A stretch of 64,000 bases of DNA from Sarcocystis neurona (Eukaryota; Apicomplexa; Conoidasida; Eucoccidiorida; Sarcocystidae), in the NCBI GenBank assembly GCA_000727475.1, contig KL647290.1:137213-201212 (forward strand), written 5' to 3'. The translations under genes were made by a program, and so were the position numbers. Under the pieces are notes generated by a model. It was not told where the DNA came from and ran no database searches. It saw only the letters and a list, made by a program, of their open reading frames with translations. The stretch's first letter is position 1; every line of letters begins with the position of its first letter. Shown in pieces: positions 22,401 to 35,500 of the stretch.

Positions 22401-25140
22401 TAGATGGTACTGCTGCCACTCCTGGTGTGGCTTGCAGCGATGCAGCTTCCGCTGCTGCAGATCAACAACTCCAAGCATCTGTGGTCAATAGATCTCAAGA
22501 AATACAGAGGAGGAGGAGGGGAAAAGAATGATACCGGAAAAGCGCTGCTGTTGAAGTTCTGCTTCACGTGGATGCTCAGTGTTCCTCGTAAGACAGACTC
22601 GAAGCAAGGGTGGCAGACGACTACGACAGCTCTGGTGTTCCTCCGTGCTTACTTTGTACTTCCGGTGCTGCTCACGGTGATGCTGTTACCACTCTTCCTC
22701 CTGCCGCGGGAGCTGCTTTCCGTCTTCTTCCTTCTGTTGCCGCACTTGGTAACGCTGCTCACTGACGGTCAGCGGCATCTGCCGTCCGGACACGTTTAAG
22801 GCTGCACGTGGCAGACGTATACATCACACAGCCCACCTATACCGGTGTACTCTGCTTTCCCGCCTAGAGCTGGTGCTGCCGGTCTACACCTTTCACGGTC
22901 ACCAGAACAGGGACTGTTGGTAGCCGGAAGAGGATCGTGCTGCCACTACAGAAGAAAGTGTCGATCTGCTGCCGGTGTTGCTGCTCAGAAAGTCACACGT
23001 AGCTGTTCTGCGATTCTCTTGCTGTCGTCACAGGCGCAGCAGTGTCACACACCAGCTGTCGCCGCCGGTGTAAGTCCTTTTTGCTTGCTGTTTCTGTGTG
23101 GCCGACCGAAGATGCCGTGTGTCCACTGCTTCTTCAACCATGTGAAAGCGACAGGAGTCCCTGTGCTGCTCCTCACATTCCTGCTGCCGTTTACGCTCTT
23201 GGGGCAGTTCTGTTCCTCCGCTTCGTCTCCTCGTTTTCCTGTTGCGGTGTATGATCGACGTTTTTCTCCTCTTTAGTTGCAGAGGCAAGGGCGTAGGACG
23301 ATTGATAGGAATTTTCGCTGCTGGCTCAGCACCTGATACAATGCTGAGACTATTGGTGCTTCTGCAAACGCGTGCGATATCGTCTGCATCCGCCTCCCTT
23401 ACGGCTTTGGGCGACCACCGCAGGGTGAAAAGAGTAAATACACTGTGCTGCTGCGTCTGATTCGTGGAGACGCACTCTGATTGACAGCTGGTGTTTCCGT
23501 CAGGCGCGTTTCGCCAGAAAAGTAGGTGCTGCCTCTGCTCTGTGTCCGATATGCCGCCGTTCGTCTTTGCTGTAGGTTCTCGGCGTGCGCCTGCGGTTGT
23601 TGCTGCGCCTCTTCTTGATGCGTCAGCTGCTCGTGACGATTCTACCTGCTTCCTGAGGTCGCAGTGCCGCCAGGCACGCGGGCGCTGTTTATATTTCTAT
23701 TCGTACTCTGGTCCTCGCAGATATATACATAAGTGTGTGTATGTACATCGCGCCATTCAAGAGATAAAGTAGTAATCATTGGATTCTATACAAAAGGCGC
23801 CTGCTTCTCCCCCTGCACATCCACACAATGATGAATATATGTGTGGACGTGCATACGGCCTTTTTTCTCGTATATATTGTGCTCCCCTAGATTTCGGTAC
23901 TATGCAGCACGCGTATTTTGCTTGCGCATACGTGCACACACATGCGTACGTCCACAGCAGTGCAAGCTTCGTTGCTTCCATCTGCCAGAATGTACATACT
24001 TAGACATGTACACACTATACGATACTTTGTTTTTATGTATCTTTCCGCATATGTGGCTTGTAAAATCTCAACCAGAGCACGATTTGCGTTTTCTTCTCCC
24101 CCTTTGGCTGCTGGCACATACAATATTACCAACTGCCCACTGGGACGTTCTTGAAGTTACTTTAAGACACTCTTCTTCTGGATACACCTATGCATATGTT
24201 TGTGCGCCCGTACCGCGCAGTACTTGTTGTACTCTCGCCCGGTCTCCCCGCCAGCATCAAAGAAGTAAAAGGCTACTCGGAAAGTGTACAGATCCAAAGG
24301 CATGCCTGCCAGATGTCGGATGACCCTTCACGCACCCAACAACATTCAGGCAGCCTCAGTGCCCGCCGTCGAGGCTTCTGCTCATCACGTGCCAGTGGAC
24401 TGTTATTTAGCCATTGCTGTGGCACTCTACTTCTGCAGCCACTGCCGCAGTATTATTGCTGCTAGTGGATCATCCCCGCTGCTGTCATCTCCGCTGCAGG
24501 ATCCTGTTACTACAGCTGCTGCGCCATCACCTTCGCTGCGTTACAACTGCTACTGCATTGTATGTGCTGCTGCAGGAGCAACAGTGGATAACCATTGTTT
24601 CTGCCCCCCTACCGCTTCTACGTACTAGCCATGCTGTCTCACAGTTGTCGCTGGTGCTGCCGTGCGGCGCCTGCTCAAGCACCGCGGCCGCATTGATCTC
24701 ACCCAAACGCACTCCCATAAGCGCTGCACTCTAGCTACCTCTGCATCAGTACCCTACTTACATCGCCATTGCTGCTTCATTCTTTTTCTGCTGCCTTATT
24801 GTTGTCCATCAAATCTTAGTGCTGCTTCACCAGTTCTATTGCCATCTTTTTGCAGCTCACATCCCCTACAACACCGTCCTCTTCCTTCAGCCGCTACATC
24901 CCCGCGTAGCTGCTGCTGCTTGTGTCCATCGTCGTGTTCGTCATGTCTCGTTTCGCTGAACTCGGTGGAGCTTCTCCGCAAGCTCTGACTGCTTACTGAA
25001 GTCCACGTACACGTACGACCTAGAACTAGGATGGTTAAAGTGAATGTGCTGCTTCCTGAGATCCTACCGTGCTGCTATTGTTCTTGTCTGCACTCCGTGA
25101 GAGTTCGTCTACGTCTAGTGCGCACCACGCTGCTGCTGGA
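22401..25140. other. CTG-rich to mixed DNA, no gene supported
   Basis: CTG/CTT-rich plus strand with scattered GCTGCTGCT runs, shading into mixed sequence near 23.7-24.3 kb and back to CTG-rich at 24.4-24.95 kb. Open frames of up to 160 codons are composition-driven or unremarkable. No exon with supporting splice sites was found. Confidence 0.45.
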
Positions 25141-25148
25141 AATCATGA

Positions 25149-25436
25149 ATGTTTCTACCTGAAGAGACAACAAACGCCGCTGCATCGACCTCGAGTAACA
25201 CAACGACCTACGGGCTTCTGGTGGAAAATGACGTAGATACCTCGCGCGTGGTAAGGCCGGCAGATAGGATTTGCTTCATCCCATCAGGCGATGAGTGGGG
25301 GTACACCACATCTGTAACCGGATACGGAGGGCTGTCCACGCTAATTCTGTCTAACGACGACACTGCTACGTGTTACGCCGACCACGAGAACTATCGTGGC
25401 CGTCCTGTAGCAAATGGACAGAATAGCCATTCTTAG
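25149..25436 (+). CDS. small hypothetical protein or exon, 95 codons
   Basis: A plus-strand frame from ATG 25149 to a TAG just before 25437 in non-repetitive DNA. The translation is Thr/Ser/Asn-rich at the start and acidic and Gly/Tyr-containing later (for example GDEWGYTTSVTGYGG), with a balanced composition unlike its neighbours. No signal peptide, family motif or splice partner was recognised. It could be a last exon, a small gene, or chance. Confidence 0.25.
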   Translation: MFLPEETTNAAASTSSNTTTYGLLVENDVDTSRVVRPADRICFIPSGDEWGYTTSVTGYGGLSTLILSNDDTATCYADHENYRGRPVANGQNSHS

Positions 25437-25904
25437 GTATCTCTAAAAATTTATCCGTACAAAAGAAGTCAGTGCCCTATGCCTTACAAAAAAGCGGAGT
25501 AATGGTTAATGTCACCTGCTACACCTGCCAGAAAAGGACGAGTTTCATCATAGGTTTTTGAAGGAGGAGAGTGGCAATGATCAGTTAATTTAAAATAATG
25601 CCGTAACAATGTTTGTTTAGATAGCTTGTCACTAAAAGAAATTGTATTGATGGTACGTGCACATGAGAGGGCTCGAAGTGCCCTTGCTGAAAAGACAACT
25701 AGCCAAGTACACCTACTCAGAGGAAAAGGGTAGGCTCTGCTACTTCTGGTCAAAAGCAGAAACGGCAGCACTACTCAAATGTGCACATATGTATGCGTAT
25801 ATAGGTAATGCGTACGCGTAATTGTGCAAATGTGTATGGGAAGCCGTATTGCTGTATGCACAGAGTCTTTATAAGGGGGAGAACAGGTTGACAGAGCCAC
25901 CTCT

Positions 25905-26408
25905 ATGACACATGCGAAAGTACATCCTGGTAAAACCGAAGTGTGGATACAGTGTGAGCTTTCTGGGAAAAGAGAATGTGAACTCTTCATCTGCAGAAGG
26001 GAAACACAAAGGAAAGACTACCGTTGTCGCATGTGTCTAGTCTACCTCTGTTCATCGAGACAGAAAGTTACTGTGCTACATCTGTCATCAGGAAGGGCGT
26101 GGCTGTGCAACATGCACGCCTACGGCGAAGTTGGGTGGTCATGCTACACCTATCTGATGTGTATCTGCAAAAGAAATCAGTTAACCTGCGTTATCGGAGA
26201 GGATGAGGGTTGCGCTAATGCGAAGTATACAAAAGAGAATCACACCAGTCGTATTCATAAAAGGAGAGTGACGATACTGAACGGATGTTACGGCGGTAGA
26301 CCGGACACCTACATAATCAACACATTATCCTACCTATTAAGGGAGACAAGTTGTGGTAAATTTACGTGGAAAAGGAGAACCTGCGCATTGAGTTGCTGGA
26401 GAGAGTGA
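25905..26408 (+). CDS. hypothetical Cys-rich protein, 167 codons
   Basis: An uninterrupted plus-strand frame in unique DNA with many cysteines, often as C-x(2-5)-C pairs (for example CRMCLVYLC and CYTYLMCICK), and basic segments between them. Such spacing could reflect a disulphide-rich or metal-binding protein, but no known pattern (zinc finger, EGF, Eimeria SAG) is recognised and there is no signal peptide at the chosen start. The frame ends at a TGA near 26408. It may belong with the exon-like frame at 25149-25436. Confidence 0.22.
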   Translation: MTHAKVHPGKTEVWIQCELSGKRECELFICRRETQRKDYRCRMCLVYLCSSRQKVTVLHLSSGRAWLCNMHAYGEVGWSCYTYLMCICKRNQLTCVIGEDEGCANAKYTKENHTSRIHKRRVTILNGCYGGRPDTYIINTLSYLLRETSCGKFTWKRRTCALSCWRE

Positions 26409-26706
26409 GTACGAGAAAAGGAATAGGAGGCGATATCAATGTGTAAACGAAGTGGCGTCACTCCACTGGCTCATAGACAAGAGAATGGGAGTGCAAAGTT
26501 GTTGAAAATCAGATAGCCATCCCATCCCGAAAAAAGATGAGGACAGAAAAACCCTACACGGAAAGGCGGGTACACATGCTGGGCTTAACGCACCCCTAAA
26601 CGGAAAGGGGCGTACATATTCTAGACTTCCGGACCTACTAACGCTGTGCGAAGCCGGTCGGCATCTATACAACGTATTCCTGAGAAACGGTGCACGTGTG
26701 CAACAC

Positions 26707-27723
26707 TCAGCTCACAGAAGAGAATGGCAATTTCTGCTTAATGAGAGGGCGCCACACTTCAGATGTCTGAAGTGAAGCAGAATGATTGTGTCTTAATGTG
26801 GAATTTCCTAATATACGTAAAACTATTCTTCTACGATCTGGTATCTGCAGAGGGCGCCGAACACAGCGGCACGCCAATGCCTGCGCATCTCTCCGCACCT
26901 GCATCCGCAGAGTTTGACCTACGTTAATGTTCAAGGGTGTGTTGTAGTCCGTGTCTCTATGTAACGTACTACTGTGGTGCGAGAATATGAAGTACAAACG
27001 TAGTCGGAAAAAAACCCTGTACAATCTGTACACTCTGAAAGAGAATCGTTTATGTATTGAAGGAAGAGAGGTGAGACCTTGGATTTCTCTGGTTTCGTCA
27101 TTAATTTTGCACGTACGGAGTGGGAAGGCTTCTCCACCATGCATATCCGTTTTTATCGGGAAGATAGGGCTTACAGTGCATCTACGCCGTGAGGGGTGTA
27201 GAGTAACGCACAACGTACATACGTGCAATCTATGTAGCCACAAGTGTGCGTCAGACGTACGCACCCACGCAGTCCCTCGACTATTTATCGCAGTGAGCAG
27301 GGATTGTTTGTTTAGGTAACTTACCGGTGAAATCCATGCAGGTCCCTCATAAGTCGAACACAGAAGAGCACTTTCATTGGCAGAATTGGGCATAATTCTC
27401 ATTTGCGTGCCGAGGAAAAATGCGTGGATACAGATGTATGTTTGGAAATACAATGTCACTTTGCTAGAAAAGCCAGCACTCCATGATGACTGGCCGGGAA
27501 CGCAGACACATATAGTCTTTAGAGACGAACAGATATCGCAAGTAAGACTTCCGCAATATCGCCTACATGCGAGTGCAGAAGCCCTAGAGTTGTTTAACAT
27601 TGCTTTCCCTGCTTCTAGAGAAGATGCGAGTACACAGCAGAGTAACCTGCGTGTCATGTCTGCTACTGTTTTGTCGTATCCTGGTGGATACGGCACACAA
27701 TTTGCCCGGCAAGTGTAATACAC
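26707..27723 (-). CDS. long open frame of unknown function, 338 codons
   Basis: The longest frame in the window that is not caused by simple repeats. It has no stop for over 1 kb of mixed-composition minus-strand DNA. The product is Cys-rich at its N-terminus and basic (Arg-rich) in its last third, without a signal peptide, clear membrane segment or recognised domain. Two plus-strand frames (26951-27319 and 27377-27718) lie opposite, and the second of these also looks protein-like (residues 20-105 acidic and mixed). One strand may be coding with the other its shadow. A decayed gene is another option. Confidence 0.25.
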   Translation of the reverse strand: MYYTCRANCVPYPPGYDKTVADMTRRLLCCVLASSLEAGKAMLNNSRASALACRRYCGSLTCDICSSLKTICVCVPGQSSWSAGFSSKVTLYFQTYICIHAFFLGTQMRIMPNSANESALLCSTYEGPAWISPVSYLNKQSLLTAINSRGTAWVRTSDAHLWLHRLHVCTLCVTLHPSRRRCTVSPIFPIKTDMHGGEAFPLRTCKINDETREIQGLTSLPSIHKRFSFRVYRLYRVFFRLRLYFIFSHHSSTLHRDTDYNTPLNINVGQTLRMQVRRDAQALACRCVRRPLQIPDRRRIVLRILGNSTLRHNHSASLQTSEVWRPLIKQKLPFSSVS

Positions 27724-27729
27724 GCTATA

Positions 27730-30700
27730 TATTTATATGTACGTATAAGTATTCAGACATCGCTGTGAAAAGCCTTTGTGTAATACCCAGTGTTTCAATC
27801 GACTCCGCCCGGCATACTGTGGACGTAATTATCTGCACCCCATCAACACAAGACCATGCAACCCCACAAATTTTTCGCAGGCGTCCAGACGCTCTCAACG
27901 TGACTGAAAATCCACGGAGCACTTGTCTCCAGGTATACTTACACAGATGCGGTCTCTGTGGTGGTATTTTGTCATAGACAAATGTATATATGATTCCTTT
28001 CTATGGGCCTTACTACTAGCCGGTCTTCACAAGCGTATATACACGTATGAACCTGCCCACGTCTGTTTTATATGCAGCTCGTAACTGTGCGCAGAATACG
28101 AGAAACCGAACGAGCGTGTTGCTTCTAGATGAATAAACCAGAAAAGACGAGTTCCCCTTTCCTGAACAATTGACACGGAGCCAGCAGCGACATTCGGTCT
28201 GCCTACGACCAGACCTTACCCGCCGCCTTTTCTCCTCGCCTAATGCCTGCAAAGTCAGAATTTATTCGAGTGGTGTGTACCACTTCACAAGTCTGTGTCG
28301 GACTGAAACTCTCCTTCATGGTTCACTGCGTATGGTCTCGTAACTTGTCAAAGTTACGCGCTTCTTCTGAAAAAAGTTGGGCCATGCAGTTGAGGACTGC
28401 TTTAACAAAATAGCAGCATCTATCTGCCTATACCTGCGTACCCAAGTCTTGACGGGAGTTTCTGCGAACCCCCCGTCGGCATTTTCCGTAAAACGCATCT
28501 ATCTTCTCACTTCTGCGCAGTTGAATCTGTTCGCACGCATGAATGCATGGCTTACCGAAGGCGAGGCCCTCGCACCGTCGTATTTCCTTCTTTGAGCAAA
28601 ACCTCTGCCCGTGAGTCGCCTGGGATGGATGGGTTTTTATCACGAAGACCTCGTATACACACATTTGTAAGTACAAATGAATATATTTACACACTCAAAA
28701 TGTATCACTGATTACGTAACTACAATATACCTATCCCACAACTTCGTCGAGCTCGCCATTCATTGAGATATCCACGAGAAGGGAAGAAATGAGGATCAGA
28801 CGCCCTCTAAGATGGGTCTGAGTGCACGTTTTACCTGCATATCATCTCTGCGTAGCCCCCGAACACCGGCATCAGTGTTCTATCGCTCCCGTTTTCTACT
28901 CCAAATGCGCGTGGCCTCTTCCTTCTGGTTCATCGCGACGTATTATTGAGTCAGATCATATTTTCGTACCTGTCGTGCTCCTGACTCTTGAGTGTGCTTT
29001 TTGTTTCAGTACCAAAAAAGGCATCCTTCTTGTAGAGCCGTTGCGCTGATCGGACTTGCTCTGCATGGAGAATATTTTTCTCTACGCGCGGCAGCGAAGA
29101 TCTTTTCAGAGGGCACGCTGATAGATTTTTGCAGCCGTATTTCGCAGGGGGAAAGTCTCCATCACATCTGTGTGTACTCAAAAGCAGAGTTCTCATCAGA
29201 ACATGATTAGTCGCCGAATCCCTGTTTACACGGCTGCAGCAGTTGCGGAGTTCTTACAGGGGCGCGGCTCGAACTGGTGGTCACCTGCACGCGAATGACC
29301 GCGATTCTCAAAGTAGGGTCACTTTTTTCGCACTGTACGTGCACGAATTCAGTTCCCATTCCAGTGTAAACCCTTGGAAAAGTACACATTGTGATTTGTG
29401 GACGCACAGCTAGCTACATCCTGCATACTGCGTGTACATCATCCCTACTGCAGTCGCTAACTGCCAGCATGCGGGAAGCGTCACACGGGGGAATAGTTAC
29501 AGTGAAAAACTGTAACGCAGACTTTTCTCTTTAAACGATCGTTCCTTCTGCATATTTATACATTGCATCCCTTAAGTACGAATGTAACTACTCGACGTCT
29601 TCTTTAGAAAGTACTCGTAGGGCTCCTTACCACGGCAAAAAACATACATACGTCTCTTTTCCTTGCCTTGTCCGTGTGTGTGCTAATAGTGACATGACGA
29701 CAGCATTATTGAAGGACGTTGTGCGCTGTCGAGGACAATTATTTGACAATAGTTGTGAAAACATCCACACGACTATCTGCGTCCATCTCTATATTTGATC
29801 CTTCCTTCCCCGAATAGCACCTCAGAAGTGTACGCTGTCTTTCGTTACGCTGTGCAAATAAGATATCTCGTTGAATATGCATGAACTCTCCCTCTCGGTC
29901 TCCCCACAGATGTGCGGATTCTCACCTCGTCGAATAGGCGGCGACCGTTTCTGCGTTGATACTTGCGTGAGCTTCAGTATCATAAAGACTCACTGCAGTA
30001 CATCCACCGAAGACTACTCGAGTTTTTGCTACAGGCATTTGGTCAACGTGCGCAGTCTCGAGCCTAAAATGATGCGTCTGCTATGCTTCCACCTTCTTTT
30101 GCGGCTGGCATAAGTTAGCCTCTGCACATTCTCGCACAACAACCTATACGCGAGACTTTGCCTGCCAGGATTTGTGAGGACATTTGGTTTAAAGTCCATT
30201 CCAACATATTCCGGTCGGTGATACAGATATTATACAGATATTAGGCAATTGTTCATCTAGACGCCTGCGAGAGCCTGTTCGCGACTACAAGCTGAACTGC
30301 TTAACGCATCATCATCGTAGTTTCACTTGTTACTTATGCTGTGAGCACATTCGTCCCTGGCTCTCAACTTTCCTCACCTACTTTGTACAACTGTGTGTGC
30401 CTGTCGAGTAGAACTTAAGAATAAGTTCTTACTCGGTAGACACACGTATACACACGACCACATCCGCGTATAGACACGAAAACATAGGTAAGGAATGTAA
30501 AGAAGATTCTATCTCGCTGAGTGCCACTACAGCACCTACGTTTTCTTCTATCTTGTCCGCCCGCAGAGCGTCGCTTGAAACACACTACGGCTTTTTCACA
30601 CGTATATATTCTTCTTTTCTCTATGCACCTCTACTCCAAAATATACATGCTCCGCATGTTTACCCGCCTCCCTTATACATGTATACACGAATGTACATAC

Positions 30701-31207
30701 AACGCGTATGGTTACACATATGTGTGTATATATACATATATATGTGTGTGATACATGTGAACATACGATACGTACATGTGTGTACATACAACGCGTATGG
30801 TTTCACGCCTATATACATGCGATATAAGTGAATAAAAGATGTAGGAACGCGGGTCTGTTCTCTTCCTCGTTTCCTTCTCGCTTTCACACAGCGGCAATTC
30901 TCTGCGGCTCTTTGGACACGGGCGCGCTTGCCTGCCCCAGGCAGCAGTACTGGACTTACTCGCTGCTCCCCCCCAAAGAAAGGAGAAGCATTCGTTTCTT
31001 CACCTAACCGGACGCTGCTCTGCTCTGCAACGCTTTCACTTCCTGAGCAAAGACAGTCTCACCTTGTCTTCTTTGTGTTCTCATGCTAATATTGACTCTT
31101 CTTTTCCGCTCCGAATCAGAAGACATTACTTCTTCTTCTTCTTCTTACATGCTTCCTTGCTTCCGCAGTCTTCTTCCTTCTCGTGGTGGCAGGTATTCGC
31201 ACCATTA

Positions 31208-31238
<31 letters not shown>

Positions 31239-31840
31239 CTTTTCTTGATTTCGTCTTGTTCGCGAGTCTCCGTGTGTAAGTGACCGGCTCGTGTTGTGCT
31301 CCCCACCAACAGCAGAAGCCAAGCGGATGAATTTGCTGCTTTTCTTTCCGTCAAATCTGAGCTCGCCACGGGGCCCGAGACTCTGTTTCGGCTCTTCTCA
31401 GGTACTCGGAAGAAGAAATTCTTACCGTCTGACAACCTGCTGCTACCGCATCAAAAGCGATCCTCTTTAAATTCACGCGGAGTGCAACATTTGTCCAGAT
31501 TTGGCGAGACACATATAATATGAAAATTAATGCATTCCACCGTATACATACACGTACACTTACACAGACGCACATGCTGGTACACATATACACATACGTA
31601 TGTGTATAATGGTGAATATACACGTATGTAATTGCAAGCAGCCATGCATATATATATATATATCCGTGTATATGTAGGTAGAGTGAGATAGATGGGTGCT
31701 CCTGTTTTGATGACTTGTACAAATGTACTGATGCTCGTATTTGTGAGTCGTTTGATGAAGCAGTGAGGAACGACGTTCTTGGCAAATTCTTCTGTAAGGA
31801 ATTTTATCCGATCGAGAGGAGGAGTGCACAGAGAGAGAGA
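27730..31840. other. intergenic stretch with few repeats
   Basis: Mostly unique DNA with only short overlapping frames. Features seen: an 89-bp duplication at 30,693-30,802 (GTACATACAACGCGTATGG twice) embedded in TATATGTGTG repeats, a (CTT)n run near 31,127-31,146, a CTG run at about 31,208-31,240, and AT repeats around 31,540-31,680. The plus strand becomes pyrimidine-rich from about 31.05 kb, which may mark the leader of the downstream actin-related gene. Confidence 0.45.
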
Positions 31841-31844
31841 AGAT

Positions 31845-32480
31845 GCGAAGCAGCAGCAGCAGGTGGTGGTACCAGCCGCAGGAGTTGCAGTACAGCAGCA
31901 AGCCGCAGTGGATCAGCAGCAGACACCTCAGGACGCGGCAGTTCTGAAGAAGAGGCAGCAGCAGTACAAGTGGGCGGCTGCAGAGGAGGAGGGGGAGAAC
32001 AGACCCCGAAGCGGCAGAAGGAGCAGCAACAGAAAGAACAGCAAGAAGACGATACAGGAGCAGCAGGGAGAGAAAAGGAAGAAGAGTAGCGACCGCACGA
32101 GACAGCAGCAGGAAGAGAGCACGCCAGCAGCAGGAGCGACGCTCACCAGCTACGGGGGCTATACTGAAGGGAAGAAGTAGGGGCAGCAAGTGGAACACCA
32201 GCAACGAGACAGAACGTCGAAGCACGAGCCGGAGCAGCAGCCGCAGCAGCAGCAGTACAGCGTGAGCAGCGTGTGCCACAGCAGCAGCGGGTGACAGCGG
32301 GTGAGCAGCAGCAGCAGCCGGAGCGTCAGCGACAGGGGCATAGACGTGGGCTTCAGAAAGAGCAGCAGCAGCGTAGAAGCAGCAGCGGCCGCAGCACCGC
32401 GAGGTATGACAGCAGCAGGCGGGTGAGGAGCAGCGGTGAGCGCACGTCGTGAGGAGCAGCAGCAGCAGCGCAGGGGACGG
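31845..32480. repeat. CAG-rich leader before the actin-related gene
   Basis: More than 600 bp of CAG and GAAGAG-type repeats ending just before the start codon at 32486. It is open in several frames (Gln-, Ala- or Leu-rich), so open frames here are not informative. It probably includes the 5' untranslated region of the actin-related gene; no promoter element could be identified. Confidence 0.6.
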
Positions 32481-32485
32481 GGAAC

Positions 32486-32585
32486 ATGGCGAACTTGGAC
32501 GACGCACCGGACGACTTCGGTGTCGGAGGGGCACCTGCGACAGATGTCGATGTTCCTGTTACTGCGATTATTGATAACGGATCAG
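32486..32585 (+). CDS. ARP gene, exon 1 (residues 1-33 plus 1 base)
   Basis: Starts ATGGCGAACTTGGACG and encodes an acidic 23-residue extension before the actin core ([10 protein letters not shown]). Ends with the first base of Gly34 before donor GTGGGT. The N-terminal extension is longer than in conventional actin. Confidence 0.82.
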
Positions 32586-35500
32586 GTGGGTATACGTCTC
32601 AGGCGCAGCGAGCTGCTGCTCCGTGTGTCGAGCGGTGTACGTGCACCTCCACGGCAGCGAGCTGCTTCTCGATGTGTCTAGCGGCGTATGTACACCTCCA
32701 CGGCAGCTACCTGCTCTCACGACAAACGTAGCACCCACCACGTGCCTCCTAACATTCGTCTGTGCGAAAAACGCCTTATTTGTCGGTGTGCACAGGCATA
32801 TATATATATATGGCGAATGTCAACTATACGCATTTGTATGCAGATTGCTATTGATATATATATATATATAGATTTATATAGATGTGTATATATATGTATA
32901 TGTAGTGCTTGCCTTGGTTTCTACAAAGGACAACAATGTGTACATATATATATGTTTCTAGGTGAGTATACGTATACTATGTATCTGTTGTACACGAGTG
33001 AGTTCAAGTATCTTTGCAACATGCTGCCTCCGCGTGTTAAAATACGGGTGTCCGAAGCCCGTGAAAGCCTATCACTGCCTTTGTATGTACTGATGCAGAC
33101 GTGTACATATATCCACACATATATGTGATTTATCCGTAGGGAGAGAGCCACGTAGGTAAATATGACTGAGTTGAGCGCATAGACACGTCCGCTGTGCATG
33201 CAGTCTTTTTTCGTGTATATATTCCGCGGCACACATCTCGAAAGGCCCGCGGACGTGTGACTCTTGTATATGGAGAAGGCGGGACTGCTGCGACTGCCCA
33301 AGAGGCTACCGGCGTTTTCCTTTTCGGCTGCTGCCGCGTCTTGCTGCTCTTTGCTTCTCTGCGTACCTCTGTCGCTGTCTTTTCTCTCTGTAAGTGTGTG
33401 TGTCTATATTTCTCTGTATGTAGACATGTATCCTCCTCTCTGAACATTTCCCTTCTTTACCGCCTCTCCCGATATACACCCCGTACACACATGTGCAGCT
33501 CCCTATACTCTCTCGCCTGTCTTTTGTCTGCTCGTGTCTTTATCTCATTGTGTGTCTCATGCATCTCTTCATATATATAATATATATATGTGTGTATACA
33601 TGAGCCTAGATGATCTGACGTGTGGGGCTGGTCGAACCCGACTTATTTCGGTTGGGAGAGTGTGGCTCGACTTTTCCCGCGTCCTGGTCTTCAAGCGCGG
33701 TTCTGTCTCCTGATATATACGTACGTGGATAGTACATATATATGTACGTATCCCCCGCCTCGATACCAGGGTCTGTCGTTATCTATACGTGGAAGGGATG
33801 TCCGTAGCGAGGACTGCACGATACCTTGTACAAGGTGTGACATTACTGATATGCACGCATATTCACGAGATGCATGCGTTTACTTCTGTGTACTTTCATG
33901 TATTTATATGCGTGTAAAGAGAGGTAGTTACGCCACGCGATGAACGTATACGTATGTGTGATGTGTATACGTAGATATTCCTACGTAGATGTCTCCCTCT
34001 ATAGAGTGCGGATGCGCGTCCCAGGAAATACTCGGATAAACCTCGTACACGTATATGCAAATTAAAAGAAGTGGACGTACACAGTAGTACACGTGTATAT
34101 GTGCTTCTTAGACTGCTGTGGCTGTTGACCGTCTTACTGTGTGAAGAGGGCTTTCCTGTTCGTTATTACCTCGCTTGCATGCGTTCACGCGTATCTCTTC
34201 AGATTCGTCTGCACCTCGTTGCTGCGAAACTAAAAAAGTGGACCGTAGGAAATTTCTCATGTAGATACACATACGCAAAATATAGAACCACCGCATGCAC
34301 CCCTGTCTATAGGAGTGGGTGTGGGTGCATGCCGAGGGTCTTCCCGTGGGGATGGCGACGCGACTTTCGCTCTATTTGACTCGTTCTGTCTCTCCACATA
34401 TATATATGCGTGAAGTTTCCCTTTCTGTGGGAGGGACGAAGTGAACCCCTGCCTTCTCCAGTTTCACCACGCATGCATGCATGTGTCTGTCCCTCTGCAG
34501 GAGAAGCGACGCGGTTCCCTGGTTTCCTCCGTGTGCGTCTACCCCACGCGTTCGTATATATCTGTTCGCTGCTTCGACCTCTGTAGGCGTCCCTGTCCTT
34601 TCTTTATGTGCGTCTCCCTTTCTCATCATATACATACGTGCAGGCCTGCAACTCTGTGTGTGACGCAGCTACTACCCACAATCAAATATACACATATACA
34701 TGTATATGTGCCCTGCATGTATTTGTATCGGTGAGTGAATTGGATCGCCGGGTCGTGTCTGTGCGAGTTAAAGTCGGGAGAGAAGTCTCTTCTTCCGCCT
34801 GCGTGGGCTGACAGCAGCTTACAACGCAACGTCTTGTGTATTCTTCTTCTTCGTTTGCCGTTGAAGCACAGAAGTGTCGCTTTGTTTATCGTTTTCCCGT
34901 CACAACCTGCCGTCTGCTTCTCTGCGTAGCAGGTTACATCTCTGCCTTAAATATCCATCTATATATATATATATATTATACAGTGTTTGTGAAGAACCAG
35001 TCACAGATATGTAGACACGGGAATATATACATACATGCACATTTATCTACCTAAAAGTATCTACGTGTACATCGTCGTGGTATATATATGTTGTCTCCAC
35101 TGCCAGCTATATATATATATATGCATATATATATATATACGCATATATATATATACATATATATATATACGCAGTTCGTATGTACACATATATATATATA
35201 TGTACGTATATTATGTAAAGCCTCGAATGATGCCTACGTGTGGTGGAATTCTCGCTCTCTTCATTCGTGCTGCTTTCATTTTTGTGTATCTGTGCTGATC
35301 TCGTGTTGCTGCTTTTGCTGTTCTGTTGCTGCGGTTCTCTTCTCCTGCTGCCACTGCCGTTCCTCTCTCGCTCTGCTGCTGCTCTGTCGCTGCTGCTGCT
35401 GCTACTGCTTTCTATTCCTCTTGCAGCTCCTCCGGCCCGGTGCTGCGGGTGGTCCCTCACGCGGTAACCGCAGCTGTGCTGTCTCCGATGCTTCTGCTAC

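Noticed and set aside
25149..27723. Eimeria SAG-type surface antigen genes
   Set aside because: Some frames are Cys-containing, but there is no signal peptide, GPI-type tail or the family's conserved cysteine order.
29210..29300. Possible tRNA-like cloverleaf segment
   Set aside because: No A and B box pair with the right spacing and no paired acceptor stem could be found here or elsewhere.
31560..32534. 324-codon minus frame opposite the ARP leader
   Set aside because: Leu/Ala/Ser/Val translation of CAG repeats; it ends in AT microsatellite and overlaps ARP exon 1 on the other strand.
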